Assembly (NCBI RefSeq): GCF_046736045.1
Contig: NZ_CP177134.1
Span: 558,001 to 622,000 of the forward strand
Origin: Leptospira_A sp046736045
GTDB lineage: Bacteria > Spirochaetota > Leptospiria > Leptospirales > Leptospiraceae
DNA length: 64,000 nucleotides
Direction of reading: 5' to 3'
The translations under genes were made by a program, and so were the position numbers. The notes under the pieces are model-generated. The model did not search any database and was not told the origin of the DNA. It saw only the letters and a program-made list of their open reading frames with translations. Of this stretch, positions 36,998-46,122 are shown piece by piece; the first letter of the stretch is position 1, and every line of letters begins with the position of its first letter.

Positions 36998-37315
36998 ATG
37001 GATAACGAACTATTATTGAATATCAGCATTGCGGCAATAGGTGTCGATGGAGAAGTGACGGATGAAGAGATCGACAAATTGGTCGAAGTTTTAGCAGAAT
37101 TTGATATCACTGAAGACGAAATTTCAGATGGAATCGACAACATAGAGGAGTTCGACGTAGACGCAGGACTCAGTGATTTCGAAGAATTACCTCAAGGTGA
37201 TCAGCAAAAGATCATAAAAACTTTGAAAAAGATTTTCGCTTCCGATAGTACAAGCAGAAAGGAAAGTCAGCTGGTGATTAACTTACAAAAAATTGCAGAT
37301 GCTAGCAATAGCTAA
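36998..37315 (+). CDS. TerB-like protein
   Basis: A 105-aa protein from ATG 36998, which has AAGGA seven bases upstream; the frame extends upstream without a better start. NISIAAIGVDGEVTDEEIDKL matches the TerB/DjlA-type acidic helical domain. The function of stand-alone TerB proteins (tellurite resistance or envelope stress) is not known. A clear terminator follows. Confidence 0.68.
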   Translation: MDNELLLNISIAAIGVDGEVTDEEIDKLVEVLAEFDITEDEISDGIDNIEEFDVDAGLSDFEELPQGDQQKIIKTLKKIFASDSTSRKESQLVINLQKIADASNS

Positions 37316-37337
37316 TCATATACGACAATAATTTCAT

Positions 37338-37382
37338 ACAGGATAGATATTTTATAACAGATAAGATATCTATCCTGTTTTT
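37338..37382 (+). terminator. Rho-independent terminator after TerB-like gene
   Basis: ACAGGATAGATAT pairs with ATATCTATCCTGT around a 15-base loop, followed by TTTTATTT. Confidence 0.88.
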
Positions 37383-37438
37383 ATTTGCATTTAACGAATC
37401 AAAAAATCCAATCTTACAAAAAATACAAAACAAACGAT

Positions 37439-38113
37439 TCAATCAAGATTTTGAATTGAACGGACAATCCATTCGATCGCACGATTTTTATTTTTCAATT
37501 TTCCAAGCCAGGCTTGATTGAACTCAAGTTCGATTCCAAGATATTTTTCAGGTGGGAATGTACGTCTCAATCGAGTTGTGTGCCCATCGGAAGTACCTCT
37601 GTACGGATAGTTCATTTTTATAACGAGATTCGAATCGTTCTCTTGAAAAAATAATTTCAGTTGTTTCGCAACTTTCACTTCAAGTGGTCTTTGCGGATCG
37701 TAAAGGATTCCGATATCGCAACTTCTTTTTTTACCATCAAGAATAGGCACGAACGAATGAATGGACAGATGCAAGGTTCGGGATTGTTTTTTGACAATTG
37801 CCCTAGCATTTTCCCGGAATGGAAGATAAATCTCCGAAATGATTTTATCTTTTGTTTCCTTGGGCAGATGTCTCGTAATTTCCGAAAAAGCCTTTCTATG
37901 ATTGGTCGAACGATTGAGATCTATGACAAGTCTGGAATGACTGCCTTCTAGTAAAGGAGCCTTTAACTCACGTTTGATTCCGTGCGCAATTTCCAGAGCA
38001 CCTTCATCCCAACCGCGATGGGATCGTAGTAATTTCCGTTCCCCATCAAAAAGATTTTTCATAGCCGGAGGATAAGAGTTCCTCGCATGTTCACAAGTAA
38101 GAAGGATCTTCAT
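37439..38113 (-). CDS. N-formylglutamate amidohydrolase family protein
   Basis: A 224-aa protein. TCEHARNSYP at the N-terminus (metal-binding Glu/His), SHRGWDEGA, SRLVIDLNRS and LHLSIHSFVP mark the N-formylglutamate amidohydrolase fold. It may hydrolyse an N-formyl amino acid or a related amide. Its start codon overlaps the stop of the transglutaminase-like gene, so the two are coupled. The distance from any histidine-degradation gene makes the classical hut role uncertain. Confidence 0.85.
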   Translation of the reverse strand: MKILLTCEHARNSYPPAMKNLFDGERKLLRSHRGWDEGALEIAHGIKRELKAPLLEGSHSRLVIDLNRSTNHRKAFSEITRHLPKETKDKIISEIYLPFRENARAIVKKQSRTLHLSIHSFVPILDGKKRSCDIGILYDPQRPLEVKVAKQLKLFFQENDSNLVIKMNYPYRGTSDGHTTRLRRTFPPEKYLGIELEFNQAWLGKLKNKNRAIEWIVRSIQNLD

Positions 38114-39039
38114 TAAAGTTTAACATCTGTTTGTACTATCCATTGGTTATCAAGACGTTGGGAAAGATCAATCGGATCACCGACATTGACGGAACCTTTT
38201 GTAATTTGATAAGCCCATATTTCGAAGTGGCTCAAGCTTGCTCCGCCATAGATTGTAGAAAACGCTCCATCAACAGCATCCAAACCGCAGGAAACTTTGA
38301 CCCGACCGATGCGCGGAATGTGAAACCTCGGATCACTTATATACCAACGACCGCCTAAGTAAACTTCGGCGTATGCATGAAAGTCCATATGTCCTTTTAC
38401 ATCGGGGAATCCGATGTCCGCGAGGTGACCGGTAACATATCGGGCGGGTAGATTGAAAGTACGATTCAATGCTACGGCCAAATGTGCAAAGTCCCGACAA
38501 ACACCGTAACCACGATTCAACACATCCCCCGCACTCAAATCGGGGCGACCGGAAAAGTAAGTATATTCAATATTATTATGCAGCCATTGACTGATCGCCT
38601 GAACTCTCGGCAAACCATGTTCGATGTGACCGAATTTTTCCCAGGCAAAATTCGTCAATTTGTCGGAGTCGCAATAGCGGCTTGGTAAAGTATAACGCAA
38701 CAATTCGGGAGGAAGCTCTTCAATTGGAACCGGAGATGTATCCGTAAAATCATAGTTATCCGGTTGTGAAACAACTGCAACGATCGCATCGTGATGAATG
38801 ATATTGCTACCCGGGCGCAATGAAAGTCGATATACATGGTTTCCGTGTGAATCGATATATTCCTGAACCGACTGATCGGAGCCCAAGTTTAACGTTTCAG
38901 CAACGACCAGATGTTGACGATCGCGTAATGGTTGGATGTTAAGCAGTAAAGTAGACGGCCCGGTAGCTTCATAAACCAGATGGCATCCCACCCGTATCCT
39001 TATATCAAAAACCGGAGGATTCAAGTGTGATTGTTTCAT
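38113..39039 (-). CDS. Transglutaminase-like cysteine peptidase
   Basis: A 308-aa protein. N-terminal beta region (bacterial transglutaminase-like N domain), then the core with Cys in GYGVCRDFAHLAVAL, His in DFHAYAEVYLGGRW and Asp in YISDPRF: a complete triad. Cytoplasmic by lack of a signal peptide. Such proteins often sit in a pair with amide or peptide-handling enzymes, as here with the N-formylglutamate amidohydrolase-like gene. Confidence 0.88.
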   Translation of the reverse strand: MKQSHLNPPVFDIRIRVGCHLVYEATGPSTLLLNIQPLRDRQHLVVAETLNLGSDQSVQEYIDSHGNHVYRLSLRPGSNIIHHDAIVAVVSQPDNYDFTDTSPVPIEELPPELLRYTLPSRYCDSDKLTNFAWEKFGHIEHGLPRVQAISQWLHNNIEYTYFSGRPDLSAGDVLNRGYGVCRDFAHLAVALNRTFNLPARYVTGHLADIGFPDVKGHMDFHAYAEVYLGGRWYISDPRFHIPRIGRVKVSCGLDAVDGAFSTIYGGASLSHFEIWAYQITKGSVNVGDPIDLSQRLDNQWIVQTDVKL

Positions 39040-39217
39040 ACTCCATCATTTAGAATATAAAATTTGAATATAGTCCAACATAAAACATTTCTCATTTTCC
39101 AAACTGTGTACAAACATACTGTTTTGTAGAACGATTGAACTCTGTTTTCATGATATTCCGGAAACAGAGCTTAACTTTTTGGATTGTATGACTGACTCAT
39201 TGATTTATAAAATGATT

Positions 39218-40147
39218 ATGACAAACTCCTCACTTAATGAAATATTAGATTCCGCATGCCGATCCATCCAAGATCAAATAGGTTCAGGGAAAGTTGCCAA
39301 TTACATTCCGGCACTGGCACGCGTTGATATAAAAAAATTCGGAGCATCCATTCTAACGTTAGATGGAGAATCCGCATCGTTCGGTGATGCGCACGAATCA
39401 TTCTCAATCCAAAGCATCTCGAAAGTTTTTTCTCTCGCTTTAGTATTAAATCAAATCGGAGACAAACTCTGGGAACGCGTGCATCATGAACCTTCCGGAA
39501 ATGCTTTCAATTCGATTGTTCAACTTGAGATGGAACGCGGAATCCCGCGAAATCCGTTTATCAATGCAGGTGCTCTCGTTCTAAGTGATATTCTTTTAAA
39601 AGACAGGACACCTGAAACCAGTATTCAAACTATTTTAAATTTTCTTCATGAGATCAATGGAGAGGGGCGAATTGGAATTGATCATGAAGTTGCCTTATCC
39701 GAATTGGAGAATGCACATAGAAATGCCAGCTTGGTTCATTTTATGAAAAGCTGCAATAATATAGAAAACGCGGTATCCGATGTTTTGGAAGTTTACTGTA
39801 ACCACTGTTCCATTTCGATGAGTTGTGAAGAACTGTGTCGATCCATGTTGTTTCTTGCGAAAGAAGGATTTGATCCGATCTCAAATAAAAAAATCATATC
39901 TCCCGAACTAGCCCGACGTATAAATTCCATCATGATGTTATGCGGACATTATGATGCGTCCGGTGATTTCGCTTACAGAGTCGGGTTACCCGGTAAAAGC
40001 GGAGTTGGAGGCGGAATCGTTGTCATCGTTCCGGAAGTTGGTGTTATTACCGTTTGGTCTCCCGGATTAAATAATAATGGCAATTCTCTCGTTGGCACAT
40101 CGGCGTTAGAGGCAATTGCCAAAATATCAAATTGGAATATACTTTAG
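39218..40147 (+). CDS. glsA: Glutaminase
   Basis: Hydrolyses glutamine to glutamate and ammonia. Ser-Lys type catalytic motif in SIQSISKVF, then the diagnostic QLEMERGIPRNPFINAGAL and RVGLPGKSGVGGGI near the end. I place the start at 39218 because GlsA proteins begin about there relative to SGKVANYIPALA; in-frame ATGs at 39188 and 39212 and a TTG at 39179 are alternatives. Complete, about 309 aa. It is divergent from the transglutaminase-like gene, with a spacer (39040-39217) holding no other gene. Confidence 0.93.
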   Translation: MTNSSLNEILDSACRSIQDQIGSGKVANYIPALARVDIKKFGASILTLDGESASFGDAHESFSIQSISKVFSLALVLNQIGDKLWERVHHEPSGNAFNSIVQLEMERGIPRNPFINAGALVLSDILLKDRTPETSIQTILNFLHEINGEGRIGIDHEVALSELENAHRNASLVHFMKSCNNIENAVSDVLEVYCNHCSISMSCEELCRSMLFLAKEGFDPISNKKIISPELARRINSIMMLCGHYDASGDFAYRVGLPGKSGVGGGIVVIVPEVGVITVWSPGLNNNGNSLVGTSALEAIAKISNWNIL

Positions 40148-41737
40148 TTATTCTTTTAGAATTTTTTTGAGTATGTCCCGGCTTCCTAAAATTTTCAGAG
40201 TCGTTGCAAGTCCGCCCATCATAGCACCTGCAATCCCAGGTGAGCCGCCGGTGTCTACTCCTGTGAGGAACAATCCTTCGATCGGTGTCGTTACATCAAA
40301 CCAAGGTGATTTTGTTTTATCATAACGCTCCGGAACGCAAGCAAGTCCGTAGATCGCACCATCCGGATGAGAAGTAAAATGTTCGTTTGTTAGGGGAGTT
40401 GATACCTCTATGTATTCAACAATATTTTTGAATCCGGGAAATCTCTTCTCTATCGTATCAACAACTGAATCGGCGATTTTCTTTTTGAATTCTTCATACT
40501 GTTCTCCTCTTTTTTTCCAAGGAAGGTCCTTCCATTTTTTAAAAAGAGAATAATCGGTAAATGCAATCATATCGGCAGTATGATGTTTTGCATCCGGGTC
40601 TTTTAAACTTGGAAAAGACATATATAGATTTTTGACTTCGCCAAAATTCTCAAGCCATTCGTTCCTTCTTTTGAAGTTTTCTTCATGATCGTTGGAAGCA
40701 AAGATCCAATAATTTTCTCCTTTAAATCCAAGTTTGGCGGGGCTTTCGGAAAGACCCATATAAACACAAACGCTTGTTGCCATCTTTTCTTTATTATAAA
40801 AATCACTTAACGATTTTCTGAATGAAATAGGCACGGATTCAGGAATTAATTTCATATAAGTAGGATAAGCGCCGGCACAAGACACGATGATCGGAGCGAA
40901 ATAATTTCTCTCCTGCTTTTCACCTCGAAGAAATTTTGTTTTCACACCAATTGCTTTGCCGTTCTCGATAATGATGTTCACCACCTCGGTCGTGTTAATG
41001 ACTGCTCCACCATTCTCTTCAATGATCGGCTCTACGCTTTCAAATATTTTTCCACCACCCCCGACAGGGTAAAATCCACCGTTAAAATAATGTACAACAA
41101 GTGCGGCATGTGTTGCAAACAAACACTTAGAAGGTGGAAGGCCATAGTCCCCCCATTGAGAAGCGAGGATTGCTTTGATGTCTTCATTTTTAAAGCGATG
41201 ATCTAGATAATCCTTTAGAGTGACGATCTCAGGATTTTCCATTTGAGCGGTAAATGCACTTAAGTCAGGAGTGGTTGATTTCATCATCATCGACTTGCCG
41301 AACAATGCCGATGCTTTATGTAAATCTTTAAAGTATTTATGAACCGATTCTTCTTCATCAGGGAACTCTGAGATTAGATCGGATTTGAATTTTTCTTCAT
41401 TTCCGAAAAGTTCAAAAGTTCTGTTCGGATACACAAATTTTTCAAAAGGTTCCGACATCTTGTTCCAGATCACTTTCTTATTTGTAATTTTATCCATAAG
41501 CAAACGACTGAAACCGCCGGAATGCATATCACCTACGTAGTGAATGCCTACGTCCCAATGAAATTTATTTTGTTTTCTGGCAAATGCGTGAGTGTAACCA
41601 CCCGCTTGAAAATGTTTTTCCACTACGAGTATTTTTTTTCCTGCGTACCGGGAAAGTAAGCTAGCGACTGTAAGACTGCCCATGCCGGAACCTATACAGA
41701 TTACATCAAAATTATCGCTTAAAATTTCATTTTTCAT
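40148..41737 (-). CDS. FAD-dependent oxidoreductase, RetSat/CrtI-like
   Basis: A 529-aa protein from ATG 41737. The Rossmann GSGMGSLTVASLLSRYAGKKILVVEKH and GGYTHAF mark the phytoene-desaturase/carotenoid-isomerase/retinol-saturase group; GVDTGGSPGIAGAMMGG closes the FAD site. It saturates or isomerises a polyene or similar lipid; the specific substrate is unknown. It ends 1 bp beyond glsA on the opposite strand. The track extends eight codons further upstream, but the later ATG leaves room for a TTGACA-like promoter near 41800. Confidence 0.82.
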   Translation of the reverse strand: MKNEILSDNFDVICIGSGMGSLTVASLLSRYAGKKILVVEKHFQAGGYTHAFARKQNKFHWDVGIHYVGDMHSGGFSRLLMDKITNKKVIWNKMSEPFEKFVYPNRTFELFGNEEKFKSDLISEFPDEEESVHKYFKDLHKASALFGKSMMMKSTTPDLSAFTAQMENPEIVTLKDYLDHRFKNEDIKAILASQWGDYGLPPSKCLFATHAALVVHYFNGGFYPVGGGGKIFESVEPIIEENGGAVINTTEVVNIIIENGKAIGVKTKFLRGEKQERNYFAPIIVSCAGAYPTYMKLIPESVPISFRKSLSDFYNKEKMATSVCVYMGLSESPAKLGFKGENYWIFASNDHEENFKRRNEWLENFGEVKNLYMSFPSLKDPDAKHHTADMIAFTDYSLFKKWKDLPWKKRGEQYEEFKKKIADSVVDTIEKRFPGFKNIVEYIEVSTPLTNEHFTSHPDGAIYGLACVPERYDKTKSPWFDVTTPIEGLFLTGVDTGGSPGIAGAMMGGLATTLKILGSRDILKKILKE

Positions 41738-41820
41738 TGACCTCATTCTCCCGATGCACAATGTTTACACAGAACACATTCAATGCAACCTATCCTCGAT
41801 TAAATGTAATACATGTCAAC

Positions 41821-42441
41821 ATGAAAAAAAATACTGAAAAATCGACATATCACCACGGCGATTTGAAAAAAGCACTGATTGAAGCCTCTTTAAAACTTTT
41901 AAAAGAAGAAGGTTACCAGGCATTATCCTTAAGAAAAATCGCAAAATTGGCAGGGGTTTCCCAATCGGCTCCGTATCGGCATTATCCCGATCTTGAATCT
42001 CTCATTGCCGAGATCGCTACGGAAGGATTCAAACTATTAGCGGAACAATTGAAAAAGTTGCGCACCCAATTTGCAAACCGTTCGTTACTGCAATTCCGGG
42101 AATCCGGGATTCGGTATGTTGAATTCGCTCTAAAGAATCCCGATCTTTTTAAAATCATGTATGGCAATCAAATCCATGATCATTCCAAATATGATACTCT
42201 GATCACAGCCGAGGAAGAAACATTTGATGTACTCGTGAATATTATTTCAGACTGTAAAAGAGACGGACTACTTGTAACAAGTGATGTAAAAAAAACATCC
42301 ATCGCATCTTGGACGATGGTTCATGGAATTGCCGTTCTACTCTCCGGGAAACAGATGATGTTTCGGAAAATTGATTTTACGAATGCGAAAAAAATAACGA
42401 AAGATATGATTGAGCATCTTTATCTTGGAATGAAACCGTAA
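41821..42441 (+). CDS. TetR/AcrR repressor
   Basis: A 206-aa protein. STYHHGDLKKALIEASLKLL begins the domain and SLRKIAKLAGVSQSAPYRHYPD is the helix-turn-helix; the C-terminal part fits the TetR_C_33 (WHG) type. ATG at 41821 is chosen because the upstream 28 codons cover the divergent promoter. The ATGT-rich inverted sequence just before it (ATGTAATACATGTCAACAT) may be the operator controlling both this gene and the oxidoreductase. Confidence 0.85.
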   Translation: MKKNTEKSTYHHGDLKKALIEASLKLLKEEGYQALSLRKIAKLAGVSQSAPYRHYPDLESLIAEIATEGFKLLAEQLKKLRTQFANRSLLQFRESGIRYVEFALKNPDLFKIMYGNQIHDHSKYDTLITAEEETFDVLVNIISDCKRDGLLVTSDVKKTSIASWTMVHGIAVLLSGKQMMFRKIDFTNAKKITKDMIEHLYLGMKP

Positions 42442-42465
42442 AACTTCGGTTTGCTTTAGTTCACA

Positions 42466-42702
42466 GTCAGGAAGATCTTGCATCTTGTGGCTCGCTCATC
42501 CAAGCTTCCTACATTCCCAACTCCTGCTCACGGGACATCCTTGTCCCGATTCGCGAACTCCGCCATCGTGGCTCCGCTTCCGTTGGGAACGTAGTCCGCA
42601 AAGGGTTACCTTATTCCAATACTAACATATGTTACAAAATTAAAAGCCAGGGTCAAGTATCCCTCCGTGGCTGCTAGCCCCAAGATGCAAGATCTTCCTG
42701 AC
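42466..42702. mobile_element. MITE-like element with 22-bp terminal inverted repeats
   Basis: 42466-42487 and 42681-42702 are perfect inverted copies of each other (22 bp, starting GTCAGGAAGATC). They enclose ~193 bp of repeat R5, also found beside the 23S rRNA gene. No ORF inside, and no convincing target duplication seen. It may be a non-autonomous transposable element or a large transcribed hairpin. Confidence 0.6.
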
Positions 42703-42801
42703 AAGTTATATTGGAAAAAACAAACCTACGTTAAGGATTAGTTGTTTCAGATGCAGATGCATTTTGAAATAGAGAAGAGGTAATCTTTAAAGATTTACTC
42801 G

Positions 42802-42922
42802 GGGCGTTCCCGATGAGATTGGTTAGGTGGAAATTACCAAAGAATGGCCGGGCTACTTCGAGGGTGCGCTGACACCCCCACCCACCTAATAGCGAACCAG
42901 GCCCTGCGTATCCGCTAGCGCT
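42802..42922 (+). repeat. Dispersed repeat R4, copy 2
   Basis: Begins GGGCGTTCCCGATGAGATT and ends CTGCGTATCCGCTAGCGC, with GGCCGGGCTACTTCG inside. It has an internal GGTTAGGTGG / CCACCTAA pair. A minus-strand frame over it (42731-42982) is repeat-derived and not a gene. Confidence 0.72.
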
Positions 42923-42978
42923 TATAAAAGCAGAGAAATCAAACGAAAGAATTTGCCGTATCCAAAAATATTCATCCT

Positions 42979-43869
42979 TCAATCAAAAGAAAATTGAAAT
43001 CCATACTGGTGTTGATTTTCAAAAACTCCTAATTTAATGTTTCCCATTTTCTCTAGAGGGCTTGTGATTTGCAAAAGTGAACTAGGACTCACATGCAAAT
43101 AAATTAATGTACTTTTGATATCCGCGTGACCCAATAATTTTTGAATGTACACTAAACAATATCCATCTTCTAAAAGATGCGTAGCAAAAGAATGCCTCAG
43201 TGTATGCACGGTTCCATACTTTTGAATTCTCGACAGATTTCTTATTTTTTGAAACGCTGCTTGTATAGTTCTTGGACTGATCGGGATATTTTTTCCCTTC
43301 TTAGAAAAAAATAAATAAAATTTCGGATTATATATTTCCATATATTGTTTTAGAAGGGTGGCTGTTTTATCTGCTAATATCGCATATCTCCCATGACCTC
43401 CCTTTCCAGAAACAACAAAGATTGCCTTTCTTTCAAAATCGATATCAGACACTTTAAGGTTAAGAACCTCTCCGATACGTATCCCTGAAGAATAGAGCAA
43501 GGTAAAAATTGATGTTTCGCGAACGGTAGTACAATTGCCAATGAGAGTTTTCACTTCTGTTTTACTAAAGACCGCAACAACTTTACGTTTCCGCTTTGGG
43601 AATGGAACCAATCCCATCATTTCTTTACGATCAAGCAAAGAGTAAAAAAACAAAAAAGCGCTGTAAAAAATAATCAAAGCAGAATCTGATTTATTCGCCT
43701 GACGTAAACCTAGAAAAAAATTATAAATATCTATAGGCAGTAAATCCAAAGGCGACTTTTGAAAATTTCTTGCCAAAATGGACAAACAAGCCGTGTAACT
43801 TCGAATCGTTTTTTTCGAATACCCATGTACGATCATATCTGAAATCATTTTATCTTTTAACAAACCCAT
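42979..43869 (-). CDS. Tyrosine recombinase (phage-integrase fold)
   Basis: A 296-aa protein from ATG 43869; the track's longer N-terminus is the flavoprotein remnant. The SAM-like N-terminal domain begins MIVHGYSKKTIRSYT. All catalytic residues are present: Arg in SSGIRIGE, Lys in SGKGGHGR, HxxR in HTLRHSFATH, GH in LLGHAD and Tyr in STLIYLHV. It lacks the extra alpha-helix/IntI signature of integron integrases, so it is a XerC/D-like or transposon-associated recombinase. It lies inside a broken flavin monooxygenase gene and beside dispersed repeats. Confidence 0.9.
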   Translation of the reverse strand: MGLLKDKMISDMIVHGYSKKTIRSYTACLSILARNFQKSPLDLLPIDIYNFFLGLRQANKSDSALIIFYSAFLFFYSLLDRKEMMGLVPFPKRKRKVVAVFSKTEVKTLIGNCTTVRETSIFTLLYSSGIRIGEVLNLKVSDIDFERKAIFVVSGKGGHGRYAILADKTATLLKQYMEIYNPKFYLFFSKKGKNIPISPRTIQAAFQKIRNLSRIQKYGTVHTLRHSFATHLLEDGYCLVYIQKLLGHADIKSTLIYLHVSPSSLLQITSPLEKMGNIKLGVFENQHQYGFQFSFD

Positions 43870-43919
43870 ATATATTATATATGAGCTTAAATATGAGAGA
43901 CTGAACAAAGGATTTTTAT

Positions 43920-44170
43920 ATAAGTGCGCTCCGTCACCTACCAAAACAACTCGCCCCTTTGACCAAGACATAGCTCTAACTTGGCTCATTGGTCCAAAGT
44001 AAATATCATTGTCATTATCTAAGTTGGCGACGACTCGCTCGGCTAAGCCGGAATGGCGATCAAGGCATTTTGCAATAACCCTCTCTGTTTAACAACGTCG
44101 TGCCAGTTGCCCTCAGACTCTTCCTTGAGGAAGGCAACGAGGGCTGTGGTCTCATCTTTACCTCCAGGAC
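43920..44170 (-). pseudogene. Decayed FAD-dependent monooxygenase fragment
   Basis: From about 44170 the minus strand reads KDETTALVAFLKEESEGNWHD, then after a frameshift/stop near 44048 LDNDNDIYFGPMSQVR and WSKGRVVLVGDGAH, the C-terminal FAD-binding core of PF01494-type monooxygenases (TetX-like group). The sequence then runs directly into the recombinase gene, which has replaced the rest. Clearly broken. Confidence 0.75.
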
Positions 44171-44204
44171 GCAAAAGGCCATTGCTCCACCTTCACATTG
44201 ATAA

Positions 44205-44448
44205 CATGCCGGACGGTGGAAATCCAGATCTTTTGCGCAGACTTAAAAAATTTCAAGATAAAGGCGAAATTTCCGCGACTGTTGATCTCGTTGCAATATG
44301 CTTTCTACTGCAAATTGAAACATTAGGTCTAGGCGTTACTGTCAGCCTCCAAGCGAATCTTAAGCAAGATTTTCTAGAAGAACGCTTGAAGGCGTTTGCG
44401 GCAGTGATTGCGCTAGGACTGCAAAGTAGCGGAAGCAAAAATTTATAA
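44205..44448 (+). pseudogene. TetR C-terminal domain remnant
   Basis: NPDLLRRLKKFQDKGEISAT and the following Leu-rich helices resemble a TetR effector domain without its DNA-binding half. It lies divergent to the flavin monooxygenase fragment, the arrangement usual for intact TetR/monooxygenase pairs, so both are probably remains of one former locus. The frame extends upstream to 44053 over unrelated sequence. Confidence 0.5.
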
Positions 44449-44504
44449 AATGGAAGAATCCAAATGGATGCCAGGAGGTAAAGTTTATCGTTTCTGTTGA
44501 ATTG

Positions 44505-44735
44505 ATGCTTATACTTTCTAAAACTAATGACAGTTATTTCAAATTCTATTTAGAAGAACCGCAAAGTTTGAAAGGAGTATTAAAGAACAAACCTTATCCG
44601 ATTATTTGGATTAAGAATGAATCAGCCAATGATACAAAATTAAATTTACTTTTAAATGATTCTCTTTTCTCAGAATTACCGAAATGGTATGAAGAAGAAT
44701 ATAATCGAATCAAACAAATTCTATTTTCATCCTAG
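44505..44735 (+). CDS. Small protein of unknown function (76 aa)
   Basis: Charged and aromatic (SYFKFYLEEPQSLKG, PKWYEEEYNRIKQ). No domain recognised. No convincing ribosome site sits at normal distance; an AGGAGGT at 44473-44479 is too far, so the true start may be elsewhere or the gene may be a remnant. It overlaps the end of the convergent cyclic-nucleotide-binding gene by 9 bp. Confidence 0.45.
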   Translation: MLILSKTNDSYFKFYLEEPQSLKGVLKNKPYPIIWIKNESANDTKLNLLLNDSLFSELPKWYEEEYNRIKQILFSS

Positions 44736-45944
44736 TTTGGCTAGGATTTGACCTTGTTTGGTTTTGTACTGACCTAATCTTTCTTCGATTCTTTTTCGAC
44801 TTTTTACAGTGATTCTATCTTTGCTGATTACGATATTCGAATCGGTGAGAAACTCCTCTATGGTTTCGTTTTTTACCTTAATGATTCCGCACATGCTGCA
44901 TAGTTCTTCAAATGCCAAAGGAAATTGATAAGTGGTCGCATAACTTGCGGTTAAGTTTGCACCTTTGCGGATGTCTTGATCCCGAATCGAGTTGTAAAGA
45001 AATGCATATAGTCTTTTGACTGGTGATTGCATACGTAAGATAATAAGTCTCTGGTGTGAAAACCAGATTCTCCTTGCAATGCTTTCGAATATTTTCTGCA
45101 TTAAAGATTCCCCTACCGTTTCGAAAATATTTTCTGGAGTCACACGCAAGATGGTGGATGGAGTTTCAGCGACAGCGGATGCCATTCTCGGAGCATTATC
45201 AATGAGACTCATCTCACCGAATATTTCTCCTGCGCCTAAGACATCTATGACATACTCAAACCCTCTTACGATGCTAAACAGTTTTACATTTCCTTCTAAC
45301 ACAACAAAGATGTCCCGATTCATCTCACTTTCTACGAAAATTACATCACCTGCGTTCAAAGTGTTTTTTTGATTTTTCCACTCTATCGGTTTTACATTGG
45401 AGCGAATTTGAGTCAGCAGGTTCTCAGCTTCTGGAATTTGATTCGATCCCTGATGAGTTTTTGCCCATTCAATATATCGATGTAAGGAATGCGCTGCAAG
45501 ATCTGGCTTTTGCCATGCGATATAAGTTTTCGCATTTTGTATCAACTTTTCCGGGAAGTATTCCCTATCTGCCGGTTGATTGGCCCTGGAGAGATTCCTT
45601 TGAAGAGCTCTCAATTCATGGGAATAAAGTCGCAATATCTTCATCGCCAGTTCTTTGTTTTCTTTCAGAAAAGAACCTAAAAGACGAATCGGAATTTGCA
45701 GTAGTTCGACGTCCGTTTCTGCAAATAATGTAACAAGAAAATGATGTTCGGTGAGAGCGGAAACAAGTCCAAAGCTATCACCTTGGCTATAGCTTGTTAA
45801 CTCATGATCAATTTGAATGTGCTCCGAATCAACAGCAACCCTTCCGTTTTTGACTATGTAAAATAACCCCGGATTGACCGCATTCTGAACAACAATAGCC
45901 GCTCCTTTAGAGTAATTTACGACTTTTACTTCATCTTCTGCCAT
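44727..45944 (-). CDS. Protein with two cyclic-nucleotide-binding domains
   Basis: A 405-aa protein. N-terminal cNMP fold (GAAIVVQNAVNPGLFYIVKNGRVAV ... GDSFGLVSAL), a helical middle (~115-200), a second, better-conserved cNMP domain (NAGDVIFVESEMNRDIFVVL ... GEIFGEMSLIDNAPRMASAVA with the phosphate-binding cassette) and a C-terminal winged helix (LAFEELCSMCGIIKVKNETIEEFL). A Crp-like regulator with duplicated sensor. Which nucleotide it binds cannot be read directly. Confidence 0.88.
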   Translation of the reverse strand: MAEDEVKVVNYSKGAAIVVQNAVNPGLFYIVKNGRVAVDSEHIQIDHELTSYSQGDSFGLVSALTEHHFLVTLFAETDVELLQIPIRLLGSFLKENKELAMKILRLYSHELRALQRNLSRANQPADREYFPEKLIQNAKTYIAWQKPDLAAHSLHRYIEWAKTHQGSNQIPEAENLLTQIRSNVKPIEWKNQKNTLNAGDVIFVESEMNRDIFVVLEGNVKLFSIVRGFEYVIDVLGAGEIFGEMSLIDNAPRMASAVAETPSTILRVTPENIFETVGESLMQKIFESIARRIWFSHQRLIILRMQSPVKRLYAFLYNSIRDQDIRKGANLTASYATTYQFPLAFEELCSMCGIIKVKNETIEEFLTDSNIVISKDRITVKSRKRIEERLGQYKTKQGQILAKLG

Positions 45945-45963
45945 GCCAATTTAATGCAAATAT

Positions 45964-46087
45964 TGAGGTAAGTAATCGTCAAACAGATATTGAAGAAAAG
46001 AAACGTAAATTAACCGCCTTTTGCCATGAGGAATTTTTCCATGAACTTCGTGATTTCGCGAATATTGCAATTGATCCTTTTTCTTAA
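45964..46087 (+). pseudogene. C-terminal gene remnant, plus strand
   Basis: An open stretch encoding about 40 residues, including KKRKLTAFCHEEFFHELRDF and ending DPFS. No start codon of normal type; the upstream part would lie in the promoter of the cyclic-nucleotide gene. Codon use and composition look coding. Probably the tail of a lost gene. Confidence 0.35.
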
Positions 46088-46122
46088 CTAAGAATGAATC
46101 TTTCCAAAATCGTATGTTAGTG

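Noticed and set aside
42731..42982. 83-aa minus-strand ORF
   Set aside because: It lies mostly in repeat R4 and reads GC-rich repeat sequence; no ribosome site.
42979..43869. Integron integrase with attC array
   Set aside because: The recombinase lacks the IntI-specific insertion, and the nearby repeats (R4, R5) have GCGTT...AACGC ends in the wrong order for attC sites.
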